A DNA stretch of 36,032 bases. It comes from Lachnospiraceae bacterium (lineage in GTDB: Bacteria; Bacillota; Clostridia; Lachnospirales; Lachnospiraceae). Every line of letters starts with the position of its first letter. The first letter of the stretch is position 1. Below are positions 6,409-14,375 of the stretch, one piece after another. A program made the translations under genes and the position numbers. Under the pieces are notes generated by a model. That model searched no databases. It was not told the origin of the DNA and saw only the letters and a list, made by a program, of their open reading frames with translations. The stretch is from contig JAILJC010000079.1 of the NCBI GenBank assembly GCA_024694965.1, forward strand, positions 1 to 36,032. Direction: 5' to 3'.

Positions 6409-8601
6409 ATGGATGTAATATCTTTGATCTCCGGGGAAATCGGAGCAAAAACATGGCAGGTTGAAGCTGCCGTAAAACTGATAGATGAAGGGAACACCAT
6501 CCCCTTTATCGCAAGATACAGAAAGGAAGTTACGGGAAGCCTCAACGATGAGCAGTTAAGGGCTTTGTCCGTTAAGCTTTCTTATCTTAGGAACCTTGAG
6601 GAGAGAAAACAGGAAGTCATTGAACTCATTGATGCTCAGGGCAAGCTTACGGATGAGTTAAGGGCTGCGATACTTGCCGCCGAAAAGCTTGTAACGGTAG
6701 AGGATCTGTACAGGCCGTACAAGCAAAAGAAAAAGACAAGAGCCGATGCGGCGAAAAAGCGCGGACTTAAACCGCTTGCCGACTTTATAATGCGCCAGGA
6801 TACCGATCATCCCGTTGAGGAAGAAGCTGAGAAATATGTTACGGGAAAGATAGAACCTGCATCCGACAGCAAGGAAGATGAAATAAAAGCATCGGAGAAG
6901 GAAGTGCTCGATGCAGCGGCTGCGATAGCCGGCGCATCCGATATCATAGCGGAAGACATTTCCGATAATGCCGTGTTCCGTGAATACATACGTAACATGA
7001 CCCGCAGGGAAGGCAGTATCATATCCGAAGCAAAGGACAGTGAGGCAGAATCAGTATATCAGAATTACTATGATTTTGAGGAAGGGATAACAAAGATCGC
7101 AGGATACAGGATCCTGGCGATAAACAGAGGAGAGACGGAGAAGTTCCTTTCGGTTTCCGTTTCCGCACCGCAGGAGAGGATACTTGGTTATCTCGAAAAG
7201 AAGATACTCATATCGGACAATCCGTATACGACACCGATAATAAAAGCGGCGGCGGCTGATTCTTACAGCAGGCTCATAAGCCCTTCCATCGAACGTGAGA
7301 TAAGGAAGGAACTGACTGAGAAAGCTGAGGACGGTGCGATAGAAGTATTCGGGAAGAACTTAAAGCAGCTGCTTATGCAGCCGCCCATTGCGGGGCAGAC
7401 GGTGCTTGGCTGGGATCCCGCTTTCCGTACGGGCTGCAAGCTTGCCGTGGTAGATCCTACAGGAAAGGTACTTGATACAACTGTCATCTATCCGACGGCG
7501 CCGCATAACAAAACGGAAGAAGCAAAAAAAGTATTAAGATCACTTATAAAAGAATATAATATATCGCTCATATCCATCGGAAACGGCACGGCGTCGAGGG
7601 AATCCGAGCAGGTTGTGGCAGGATTGTTAAAGGAAATGCCGGAAGCGGGGATACATTATATTATCACAAATGAGGCAGGGGCCAGTGTGTATTCCGCAAG
7701 CAAGCTGGCCAATGAAGAATTTCCGGAATTTGATGTGGGCCAAAGGAGCGCTGCATCGATCGCAAGGAGAGTCCAGGATCCTTTGTCAGAGCTTGTAAAG
7801 ATCGAACCGAAAGCGATCGGAGTGGGGCAGTATCAGCACGATATGAACCAGAAAAAGCTTTCCGACACACTTACAGGCGTTGTTGAGGATGCGGTAAACA
7901 ATGTCGGAGTTGATCTTAATACGGCATCGTTTTCACTTTTATCATATATTTCAGGCATAACATCAACCGTTGCCAAAAACATAGTTGATTACAGGGAAAA
8001 GAATGGCCGGTTCCGTTCAAGGAGAGAGCTTTTAAAGGTTGCAAAGCTTGGACCCAAGGCTTTCGAACAGTGTGCCGGTTTCTGCCGTATAAGTGACGGC
8101 GATGAACCGCTCGATGCAACGGCAGTGCATCCGGAATCATATGACAGTGCCAGGGCACTTCTTAAAAAGATAGGCTGCGATGTCAGGGATGAAGGCAAGA
8201 TAAGTTCCTTTAAGAAAAACCTTAAAAACGGAAAGGCCCTTGCAGATGAGATTGGCTGTGGCGAGATCACGCTTATGGATATTTTGACGGAACTTGAAAA
8301 GCCGGCAAGGGATCCGAGGGAGGATATGCCAAAGCCGGTGCTTAGTTCGGATATCCTGGAAATGAAGGATTTAAAGCCCGGTATGAAGCTTAAGGGCACG
8401 GTGAGGAATGTAATTGACTTCGGTGCCTTTGTCGATATCGGTGTTCATGAAGATGGTCTTGTCCATATCTCAAAGATGGCGGACAGATATGTAAAACACC
8501 CGCTGGAAGTTGTTTCCGTAGGTGATGTGGTTGATGTAACAGTGCTCGAAGTAGATGAAAAGAAGGGAAGGATATCCCTTTCCATGGTCGACAGGAGGTA
8601 G
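6409..8601 (+). CDS. tex: Transcription accessory protein Tex, S1 RNA-binding
   Basis: A 730-residue Tex homologue, a cytoplasmic nucleic-acid-binding protein acting with the transcription machinery. Domains in order: an N-terminal helical Tex region (EVTGSLNDEQLRAL, LYRPYKQKKKTRAD), a YqgF/RNase-H-like domain starting near residue 328 (LGWDPAFRTGCKLAVVDPTG), tandem helix-hairpin-helix motifs near residues 500-560 (LLSYISGITSTVAKNIVDYR), and a C-terminal S1 domain near residues 645-725 (GTVRNVIDFGAFVDIGVHED). The length and order are typical. The ATG has a GGAGA stretch about 13 bases upstream, rather far. The gene is preceded by copy A of the 37-bp element and followed after 4 bases by a flavodoxin gene, so the two may be coupled. 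Confidence 0.96.
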   Translation: MDVISLISGEIGAKTWQVEAAVKLIDEGNTIPFIARYRKEVTGSLNDEQLRALSVKLSYLRNLEERKQEVIELIDAQGKLTDELRAAILAAEKLVTVEDLYRPYKQKKKTRADAAKKRGLKPLADFIMRQDTDHPVEEEAEKYVTGKIEPASDSKEDEIKASEKEVLDAAAAIAGASDIIAEDISDNAVFREYIRNMTRREGSIISEAKDSEAESVYQNYYDFEEGITKIAGYRILAINRGETEKFLSVSVSAPQERILGYLEKKILISDNPYTTPIIKAAAADSYSRLISPSIEREIRKELTEKAEDGAIEVFGKNLKQLLMQPPIAGQTVLGWDPAFRTGCKLAVVDPTGKVLDTTVIYPTAPHNKTEEAKKVLRSLIKEYNISLISIGNGTASRESEQVVAGLLKEMPEAGIHYIITNEAGASVYSASKLANEEFPEFDVGQRSAASIARRVQDPLSELVKIEPKAIGVGQYQHDMNQKKLSDTLTGVVEDAVNNVGVDLNTASFSLLSYISGITSTVAKNIVDYREKNGRFRSRRELLKVAKLGPKAFEQCAGFCRISDGDEPLDATAVHPESYDSARALLKKIGCDVRDEGKISSFKKNLKNGKALADEIGCGEITLMDILTELEKPARDPREDMPKPVLSSDILEMKDLKPGMKLKGTVRNVIDFGAFVDIGVHEDGLVHISKMADRYVKHPLEVVSVGDVVDVTVLEVDEKKGRISLSMVDRR

Positions 8602-8605
8602 ATGT

Positions 8606-9082
8606 ATGAGCAAAGTATTAGTGGCGTTTTTTTCGGCAAGCGGGATCACAAAAAAACTTGCGGGTAATCTTGCAGATGCTGTAGGAGGCGATCTGTTTGA
8701 GATCGTTCCGGAAAAACCATACAGCAAATTGGATCTTATGTGGATGAATCCGCTCAGCAGAAGTTCTGTTGAAATGAAGGATCGTTCATGCAGGCCGGCC
8801 ATTGCATCAGTGGTTGAAGACATTTCACAGTATGATGTGATCTTCCTGGGATTCCCCGTGTGGTGGTACCGGGAGCCTTCGATAATTGATACATTTGCAG
8901 AGAGCTATGATTTTGCAGGCAAAACAATAGTTCCTTTTGCGACATCAGGCTCTAGCGGGATAGGCGAATCCGGTAAAAATATCGGTGAACTTGCAAAGGG
9001 TGCCACGGTAGATGAAGGATTACGGTTCAAAGCAAATGCTTCTTTAGATGAACTCAGATCATGGGCAGAAAAATTCATATAA
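8606..9082 (+). CDS. Flavodoxin-like FMN protein
   Basis: A 158-residue flavodoxin-fold electron carrier or NAD(P)H-dependent oxidoreductase. The FMN phosphate loop is VAFFSASGITKKLA after strand 1. VIFLGFPVWWYREPSIIDTF is the typical second FMN loop of the long 'flavodoxin_4' group, and FATSGSSGIGESGKNI is the third. ATG 8606 follows the AGGAGG that overlaps the end of tex, so translation may be coupled to tex. No Fe-S cysteines are present. Its partner is unknown. It is one of three flavodoxin-fold proteins in the window (others at 22690 and 26878). Confidence 0.88.
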   Translation: MSKVLVAFFSASGITKKLAGNLADAVGGDLFEIVPEKPYSKLDLMWMNPLSRSSVEMKDRSCRPAIASVVEDISQYDVIFLGFPVWWYREPSIIDTFAESYDFAGKTIVPFATSGSSGIGESGKNIGELAKGATVDEGLRFKANASLDELRSWAEKFI

Positions 9083-9130
9083 TTTGCCCCTGAAAGTTAA
9101 ATTGGTAAAGGTTATATAGGAGGCGCAGAT

Positions 9131-9397
9131 ATGTATTACGTACCCGATGGGACGGAGAGATGTGGGTTTTATGAATGCAGTGACTGCGGTAACCGGTTTC
9201 TTGATATAAGGATAGCACCGTCATTGGTATGTCCATACTGCGGAGAAGAGGTCAGCATGGAAATCGGGCCGGATGATGAGATGCCTATGCCGAATGAAGC
9301 AGCAAAGCTCCTGAAGATGCTGGAAGGGGAAGATGTCGAGAAGTATGATGTCCTGCTGAGCCTTGCGGTAACGGGCGGGGATTACGGATGGATATGA
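9131..9397 (+). CDS. Small zinc-ribbon protein
   Basis: An 88-residue protein with two CxxC pairs (CSDC about 15 residues in, and CPYC about 19 residues later), which should bind one zinc (rubredoxin/zinc-ribbon knuckles). The C-terminal half is acidic (DDEMPMPNEAAKLLKMLEG). AGGAGG lies 8-9 bases before ATG 9131. The stop is 15 bases before the HD-domain gene. I do not recognise a named family. The ribbon could bind RNA or protein; no enzymatic motif is present. Confidence 0.75.
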   Translation: MYYVPDGTERCGFYECSDCGNRFLDIRIAPSLVCPYCGEEVSMEIGPDDEMPMPNEAAKLLKMLEGEDVEKYDVLLSLAVTGGDYGWI

Positions 9398-9412
9398 TTG
9401 GAGTTGATAAAT

Positions 9413-9874
9413 ATGGGCAGACTTAAAGATCTTAGGAAATACGTTAATAAAGAACTGAATAAGATGGAGGATGAAGATAAGCGTATCAGCGCAGTGTCGC
9501 ATCTGTATGGCGTTTCTCTTGCAGCAACAATGATAGCAAAGAAGCGCGGTCTTGATCCGGAGCTGGCATCTATGGCGGGTATGCTTCATGACCTTCATGC
9601 TTATAAAACCGGCTCATATGATGATCATGCACATAAGGGTGCCGAGCTTGCAAGAAAGATACTTGGCAAGCTGGAACTGACGGATGAGGCTGAAACGGAT
9701 ATCATCTGCTCCGCAATCTATCATCATGATGATAAGAAGAACACAGACAGTCCGATGGATGAAGTTTTAAAGGATGCGGATGTGATCCATCACTGCATGA
9801 ATGACCTGTCCAAAGAGATAAAGGAGAAGGAACAGGTCCGTTACGATAAGTTATGTGAAGAATTTGGTATGTGA
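9413..9874 (+). CDS. HD-domain phosphohydrolase
   Basis: A 153-residue HD-superfamily protein. Metal ligands are visible in order: H in VSHLYGVS, HD in GMLHDLHAYK, a possible H pair in AIYHHDDKK, and D in KDADVIHHC. The family cleaves phosphate esters of nucleotides or similar small molecules, and short stand-alone members often have unknown substrates. ATG 9413 is chosen because TTGGAG lies about 9 bases upstream; a TTG at 9398 abuts the previous stop. It is part of a tight run of small genes (9131-10783), spacing 12-15 bases. Confidence 0.88.
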   Translation: MGRLKDLRKYVNKELNKMEDEDKRISAVSHLYGVSLAATMIAKKRGLDPELASMAGMLHDLHAYKTGSYDDHAHKGAELARKILGKLELTDEAETDIICSAIYHHDDKKNTDSPMDEVLKDADVIHHCMNDLSKEIKEKEQVRYDKLCEEFGM

Positions 9875-9886
9875 AAGGAAACTGTT

Positions 9887-10069
9887 ATGGAAACATGGTA
9901 TTATGAAGTGGTGAGCATAGATGGAGATTATGCGAACCTTCGCAGAACTGATATTGAATCGGATGATCTGAAGCTTGTTGCAAGAGCATTGCTCCCACCG
10001 GAAATTGTCGAAGGCAGCAGGCTTAAATATGAAATGATGCAGTATACACTGGGAGGAGAAAATGCTTAA
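9887..10069 (+). CDS. Small beta-rich protein, DUF3006-like layout
   Basis: A 60-residue protein with the pattern VVSIDGDYANLRRTD...LLPPEIVEGSRLKYE. This recalls short DUF3006-type proteins (a strand with 'GDYAVL', then 'P..l..G..L'), but the match is weak. There is no signal peptide or membrane segment. GAAAGGA lies about 7 bases before ATG 9887. Its 3' end overlaps the next gene by 8 bases, implying translational coupling with the C_GCAxxG_C_C protein. Confidence 0.65.
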   Translation: METWYYEVVSIDGDYANLRRTDIESDDLKLVARALLPPEIVEGSRLKYEMMQYTLGGENA

Positions 10070-10478
10070 AGACAGTTTTGAGAAATATTATTTTGAGCAA
10101 AATTACAACTGCGCTGAAACATTGATACGGGCAGCAAACGAGTATTATGACCTGAAGCTTCATGACAGGGACATGATAATGCTTGGAGGTTATGGCGGGG
10201 GGTTACAGACCGGTAATACCTGTGGTGCCGTACTGGCGGCGGTTTCTGTCCTTTCAATGAAATATATTGAGCAAAAAGCTCATGACAGCAAGGATATAAA
10301 GCCTGTAACCACTGCCCTTATTCGTGAATTCGACAAAAAATACGGTTCGGTATTGTGTAAAGATATCAAGCCTCAGTCATTTGATCCACTAAACAGATGT
10401 AAAAAGACAGTCGAGGCAGCCTGCGACATACTTGAGGCAGTTATAGCCGATTATGAAAACAAAGCAGATAAAGAATAG
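10062..10478 (+). CDS. C_GCAxxG_C_C family putative redox protein
   Basis: A 138-residue member of the C_GCAxxG_C_C family, small proteins thought to be redox-active or metal-binding. It shows an N-terminal cysteine in NYNCAETLI, the glycine-rich GGYGGGLQTGNTCGAVLAA core with its conserved cysteine, then single cysteines in SVLCKDI, NRCKK and EAACDIL. GGAGGAG lies just before ATG 10062, which overlaps the previous gene. In many anaerobes such genes sit beside metal-handling or electron-transfer genes; here the neighbours are a zinc ribbon and an HD protein. The activity is unproven. Confidence 0.88.
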   Translation: MLKDSFEKYYFEQNYNCAETLIRAANEYYDLKLHDRDMIMLGGYGGGLQTGNTCGAVLAAVSVLSMKYIEQKAHDSKDIKPVTTALIREFDKKYGSVLCKDIKPQSFDPLNRCKKTVEAACDILEAVIADYENKADKE

Positions 10479-10486
10479 GAGAACGT

Positions 10487-10783
10487 ATGGCGAAAAGACC
10501 TAAGAAAAAACCGACAATAGCAACGGTGCTTATGCCGCTAATAACTATTCCGATAGTTGCGCTTATCGATATCGGACTGATCGCATTAGGCGGATATCTG
10601 GATGTTGCAATGTACGACCCAAAGCCCGGAACCATCGGTACTCCGGTGCCGTTTTTTACGGCGATATTATCGGTTGGGGCCGGATTGGTCGCCTTGATCG
10701 GATTTATCGTTATGATCGTACTGATGATAGTTGGTGCTGTGCGGCTAAGTAAAAGTTCCAAAGAACGGGATGATGAAAGATAA
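10487..10783 (+). CDS. Two-helix membrane protein, unknown function
   Basis: A 98-residue protein with a very basic N-terminus (MAKRPKKKP), two long hydrophobic stretches (about residues 11-36 and 52-85) and a charged tail (KSSKERDDER). The proline/glycine loop DPKPGTIGTPVPFF between the helices is probably extracellular by the positive-inside rule. TAGGAG lies 7-8 bases before ATG 10487. It overlaps the following acyltransferase gene by 14 bases, so the two are probably made together. No family is recognised. Confidence 0.7.
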   Translation: MAKRPKKKPTIATVLMPLITIPIVALIDIGLIALGGYLDVAMYDPKPGTIGTPVPFFTAILSVGAGLVALIGFIVMIVLMIVGAVRLSKSSKERDDER

Positions 10784-12035
10784 TTTTGAAAGATTTGATA
10801 TGAAAGCGCCGCCGGTCAGAACGAAGTGGTACCTGCGGCCCCTTACATATATCCTCAGTGCGCCGGATGTGATCAGTCATAAATGCATTATCACAAAGAC
10901 TAACACCGAGGGATTAAAGCCGCCTTTTGTGCTGCTGTGCAATCATAACGCCTTTATGGATTTTAAGGTGGCGACGAAAGCCATTTTTCCCTGGAGTGCA
11001 AACTATGTGGTGGCGATAGACGGATTCATCGGAAGGGAAAAGCTGTTAAGAGATGTCGGATGCATCTGTAAACGCAAATTTACTGATGATGTGCAGCTTA
11101 TCAAACAGCTGATACAGACAGTTAAAAACGGGGATGTTGCCATTATCTATCCGGAGGCCAGGTATTCACTTTGCGGAACAACGGCCGTGCTGCCCGAATC
11201 GATAGGAAAATTATGCAAGCTGTTGAAGGTACCGGTAGTAACACTTATCTGCCACGGGCATCATATCAATTCACCGTTTTGGAACCTTCATGACAGAAAG
11301 GTAAAACCTACAGAAGCCGAATTCACTCAGATATTTGATTCGGAGACGTTGAAGAATACTTCCGTATCCGAAATCAACGATAAGATATCTGAGATGTTTA
11401 AGTATGACGATTATAAATGGCAGAAGGACAGGGGTATAAGAGTCACTTATAAAGGACGGGCCGAAGGGCTTCACAAAGTGCTTTATCAGTGTCCTGCGTG
11501 TAAAGCAGAGTATAAAATGTCTTCCAAAGGGACCCTGCTTAAATGCAATGCCTGTGATAAAGAATGGAACATGACGGAATTAGGCAAACTGCAGGCGGTA
11601 TCGGGGACGACAGAGTTTTCCCACATCCCGGACTGGTATGAATGGGAAAGGGAAAATGTCAGAAATGAAGTTAAGTCAGGGATCTATTCCACAGGTGAAC
11701 TCCCGGTCCGGGTTGATTCGCTTCCAAACGCAAAAAAGTTCATTCCTTTAGGAAAAGGAACCATGATCCATGATATGAACGGTTTCAGGGTGAGAGTTAC
11801 GGATGATGACGGTGATGTCTTTGAGATGGAGAAAACTGTTCCTTCCCTGTATTCCTGCCATATCGAATATGAGTATCTGGGGAAATACGGTGACTGCGTA
11901 GACTTAAATACACTGACGGATACATGGTACATATATCCCGATCCGGAAAAATGTGATTTTTCGATAACAAAGATGGCACTGGCGACGGAAGAATTGTATT
12001 TTGACTATATGTCTAAAAAGAAGGAGAGTAAATAA
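10770..12035 (+). CDS. PlsC-like acyltransferase with C-terminal zinc ribbon and extra domain
   Basis: A 421-residue protein. Residues about 45-230 are a lysophospholipid/glycerol-phosphate acyltransferase domain: catalytic NHNAFMDF (NHx4D) and YPEARYS in the place of the usual PEGTR-type motif. Residues about 246-275 hold a zinc ribbon (CPAC, then CNAC), followed by about 145 residues of a beta-rich domain I do not recognise. Typical PlsC enzymes end near 250 residues, so the rear 170 residues are an addition. Two ATG codons (10770 and 10773) both fit. It overlaps the upstream membrane gene and abuts the methyltransferase. The role is likely membrane-lipid remodelling; the ribbon may bind a partner or substrate carrier. 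Confidence 0.85.
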   Translation: MMKDNFERFDMKAPPVRTKWYLRPLTYILSAPDVISHKCIITKTNTEGLKPPFVLLCNHNAFMDFKVATKAIFPWSANYVVAIDGFIGREKLLRDVGCICKRKFTDDVQLIKQLIQTVKNGDVAIIYPEARYSLCGTTAVLPESIGKLCKLLKVPVVTLICHGHHINSPFWNLHDRKVKPTEAEFTQIFDSETLKNTSVSEINDKISEMFKYDDYKWQKDRGIRVTYKGRAEGLHKVLYQCPACKAEYKMSSKGTLLKCNACDKEWNMTELGKLQAVSGTTEFSHIPDWYEWERENVRNEVKSGIYSTGELPVRVDSLPNAKKFIPLGKGTMIHDMNGFRVRVTDDDGDVFEMEKTVPSLYSCHIEYEYLGKYGDCVDLNTLTDTWYIYPDPEKCDFSITKMALATEELYFDYMSKKKESK

Positions 12036-12626
12036 ATGACAGAGAGCCTGACAAAACGCTATTATAAGGATTATTCGCAGGAGTTTTTTGATTCTACCAT
12101 AAATGCGGACCTGACTCCGTTATATGACCATTTCTTAAAATATGTACCGGTTAACGGATATATACTTGATCTTGGCTGCGGTTCGGGAAGGGATACCAGG
12201 GCATTTTTGGATAAGGGTTTTAATGTAGATGCGATAGACGGATCAAAGGAACTGTGCGCACTGGCCGGCGAATATACCGGGATCGAAGTTAAGTGCATGG
12301 ATTTCACACAGGTTGAGTGCGATGAGAAATATGATGCCATTTGGGCATGCGCTTCACTGCTTCACGTGGGATCGGATAAGCTGCCGGAACTTATAAATAA
12401 ACTGCGCGGTGCACTAAAGCCGGGCGGGATATGGTATATGTCATTTAAGTTTGGTGATTTTGAAGGTGAGAGGGACGAAAGGTTTTTTATGGATATGACA
12501 TCTGAGAGGTTCAAAAAAGTCTTAAGCCGGCTTAAAGGATGGGAGCAGGTTGAAGAATGGGAATCCGAGGATATAAGGCGAGGTAAGAATGTTCATTGGT
12601 ATAACACCATCATAAGAAAAGCATAA
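12036..12626 (+). CDS. Class I SAM-dependent methyltransferase
   Basis: A 196-residue Rossmann methyltransferase. The SAM-binding motif I is ILDLGCGSGRDTRAF, acidic motif II is AIDGSKELC, motif III lies around KCMDFTQVE, motif IV is YDAIWACASLLHV, and the post-motif LKPGGIWYMSFK is typical of the TehB/UbiE-like Methyltransf_11/25 group. AAGGAG lies 9 bases before ATG, which starts directly after the stop of the acyltransferase (no gap). The substrate is unknown; coupling to a lipid acyltransferase gene is suggestive but not proof of a lipid substrate. Confidence 0.92.
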   Translation: MTESLTKRYYKDYSQEFFDSTINADLTPLYDHFLKYVPVNGYILDLGCGSGRDTRAFLDKGFNVDAIDGSKELCALAGEYTGIEVKCMDFTQVECDEKYDAIWACASLLHVGSDKLPELINKLRGALKPGGIWYMSFKFGDFEGERDERFFMDMTSERFKKVLSRLKGWEQVEEWESEDIRRGKNVHWYNTIIRKA

Positions 12627-12654
12627 AAGCTAAAGCTCAGGATAGAACAGGGAT

Positions 12655-13398
12655 ATGAAAAAAGAATTTGCTGTAAAGAAAAAAGACAACAAAAATATCA
12701 GCGGCATTATATATCGCCCGGAAGGAGACGGGGTATTCCCTGCGGTTATCTTTTCGCACGGTTTCGGTGCCACATACAGGGATATAGAACACTACGGGGA
12801 TGATTTTATTCAGGCCGGTATAGTGTGCGTGTTTTTTGATTTCTGCGGCGGGAGCCCGGATTCAAAAAGCGACGGTACAATGCTTGAAATGACACTTGAT
12901 ACTGAAGTTGATGATTTAAGGTGCGTGATGGATGCCGTAAAAGATCTGCCATATGTTGACAACGGTTCCCTGTATCTTATGGGAGAGAGCATGGGTGGTA
13001 CCGTTTCGGCGATCGCAGGTTGCCGCTTTTATGATGAGGTTAAAGGTCTGATCCTGTGGTATCCCGCTTTTAATATCCCGGATGATGCAGAAAGAAGGAT
13101 GAAGAAGGGTATACGCGACATTATGGGAATGCGGATATCCGGGGACTTTGACAGTTCGGCAGCGGGGCTTGATGTTGTAAGCATTCAGGAAGGTTTTGAT
13201 AAACCGGTGCTTATAATACATGGAGATGCGGATGATATAGTCCCGATCGAGTATTCAAAACAGGCAGTTGATGCATATGAGTATGCGCTCATGCATGATA
13301 TTCCCGGTGCGGGGCACGGTTTCAAAGGTGATGAGCGCATAATCGCAAAGACAGCATCAATTTCTTTTGTTAAGATATTTGAAGAAATGAAGCGATAA
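12655..13398 (+). CDS. Alpha/beta hydrolase, cinnamoyl/feruloyl-esterase-like
   Basis: A 247-residue cytoplasmic hydrolase without signal peptide. Catalytic features: HGFGATYRD oxyanion region, FDFCGGSPDSKSDG, nucleophile S112 in GESMGG, acid in HGDADDIVP and histidine in GAGHGF. The same landmarks, including SDGxMxEM and the two-glycine step, occur in the hydrolase half of the lipoprotein at 2234-3826, so the two are paralogues, one secreted and one cytoplasmic. This group includes Est1E-like enzymes that release ferulate or related esters. The ribosome site is weak (CAGGGA). A strong hairpin follows, ending the operon. Confidence 0.9.
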   Translation: MKKEFAVKKKDNKNISGIIYRPEGDGVFPAVIFSHGFGATYRDIEHYGDDFIQAGIVCVFFDFCGGSPDSKSDGTMLEMTLDTEVDDLRCVMDAVKDLPYVDNGSLYLMGESMGGTVSAIAGCRFYDEVKGLILWYPAFNIPDDAERRMKKGIRDIMGMRISGDFDSSAAGLDVVSIQEGFDKPVLIIHGDADDIVPIEYSKQAVDAYEYALMHDIPGAGHGFKGDERIIAKTASISFVKIFEEMKR

Positions 13399-13414
13399 AG
13401 ATACATATAATAAT

Positions 13415-13452
13415 ATCAGGCAGGTTACGGGTATCCGAACCTGCCTGATTTT
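13415..13452. terminator. Bidirectional intrinsic terminator between convergent genes
   Basis: A perfect 12-bp stem, atcaggcaggtt (13415-13426) with aacctgcctgat (13438-13449), encloses an 11-base loop that can pair further (cgg with ccg). It is followed by TTTTA on the plus strand and an AT-rich tract on the minus side. It lies between the esterase (+) stop at 13398 and the DUF4428-SHOCT gene (-) stop at 13480, so it can serve both. Confidence 0.9.
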
Positions 13453-13479
13453 ACATAAAACAATATTTCTTGCGGATAA

Positions 13480-14286
13480 TTACAGATTGAGCAGTTCTTT
13501 TTTCTTCTTTTCAAACTCGTCCGGTGTCAATGCTCCCATATCGAGAAGTTCCTTAAGCTGTTTTACCTGCTCTATAGCACTTGCACTGTCTACTGCAGCA
13601 GTATTTGCCTGCACTGCGCCGGCGGGTGCCTGGCGCTGGCCGGATTTATACTCCTTAAAGCACTGATAAATTTCATTTGCACACATGTAAGCCTTATCAA
13701 CTTCTGTTTCTGAAGTTGACCATCCGGGCAGCATATCAATGCGGATACGGTCTGCATTAAGAGGATTGGCTCCGAACTTGATCTCAAAATACATTCCGAT
13801 CACCTTGCAGCCCTGAGGACAGCGCGGCATATCGGGAAACCTTGATCCGAAGTTATCCGAAAGAAGGTAATTCAGTATTCCCATGAGACTGGAATCATTT
13901 TGACGCTCCTCTTCGGAGAGAGCTGCCGTATTAAGATCAACGTTGTAGCTTATTACATTATCGAAAGAGAAAATATCGGGCCTTGCATCCTTGATCAATG
14001 CAAATTCTCCGCTGTTGTCATCAACAGCCATGATCGGATGTCTTGAATCAAAGTCAAATTGTCTTGTGATGTTAAATTGGTTGTTGAAGCGTTCGTCGTT
14101 TTCTTCTTTGATCCTTATCTGTTCCTCAACGTCTTCAACGGACATATTACCGAGGCCCTCGGTATAGGGTGACATCCTGCCGTGACAGTCACCGCAGATA
14201 TACTCCCCATTGGCGATCTTATAGCGTGTGATAAGCCCTGCTTTGCCGCCGCATAATGCGCATTCTTTCTTTTCAAACAGTCCCAT
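13480..14286 (-). CDS. DUF4428-SHOCT domain protein
   Basis: A 268-residue soluble protein. The N-terminus carries a DUF4428 zinc-binding head: CALCGGKAGLITRYKIANG, then CGDCHGRMS (two CxxC pairs about 23 residues apart). The middle holds a beta-rich region with DPARPDIF-like strands of unknown role. The C-terminus, after an alanine-rich linker (AGAVQANTAAVDSAS), is a SHOCT motif (VKQLKELLDMGALTPDEFEKKK), a short helical pair thought to mediate oligomerisation. AGGAGGT precedes ATG at the right distance. It is a single-gene unit convergent with the esterase. The architecture is common in gut and rumen Lachnospiraceae; the function is not established. Confidence 0.9.
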   Translation of the reverse strand: MGLFEKKECALCGGKAGLITRYKIANGEYICGDCHGRMSPYTEGLGNMSVEDVEEQIRIKEENDERFNNQFNITRQFDFDSRHPIMAVDDNSGEFALIKDARPDIFSFDNVISYNVDLNTAALSEEERQNDSSLMGILNYLLSDNFGSRFPDMPRCPQGCKVIGMYFEIKFGANPLNADRIRIDMLPGWSTSETEVDKAYMCANEIYQCFKEYKSGQRQAPAGAVQANTAAVDSASAIEQVKQLKELLDMGALTPDEFEKKKKELLNL

Positions 14287-14375
14287 TTCATACCTCCTAA
14301 GTGATTGTGTATTAAGACAACGTAATTATATTATCAATCATTATATGGGTCAATAGAATCCGGTGGTACCCGCGG

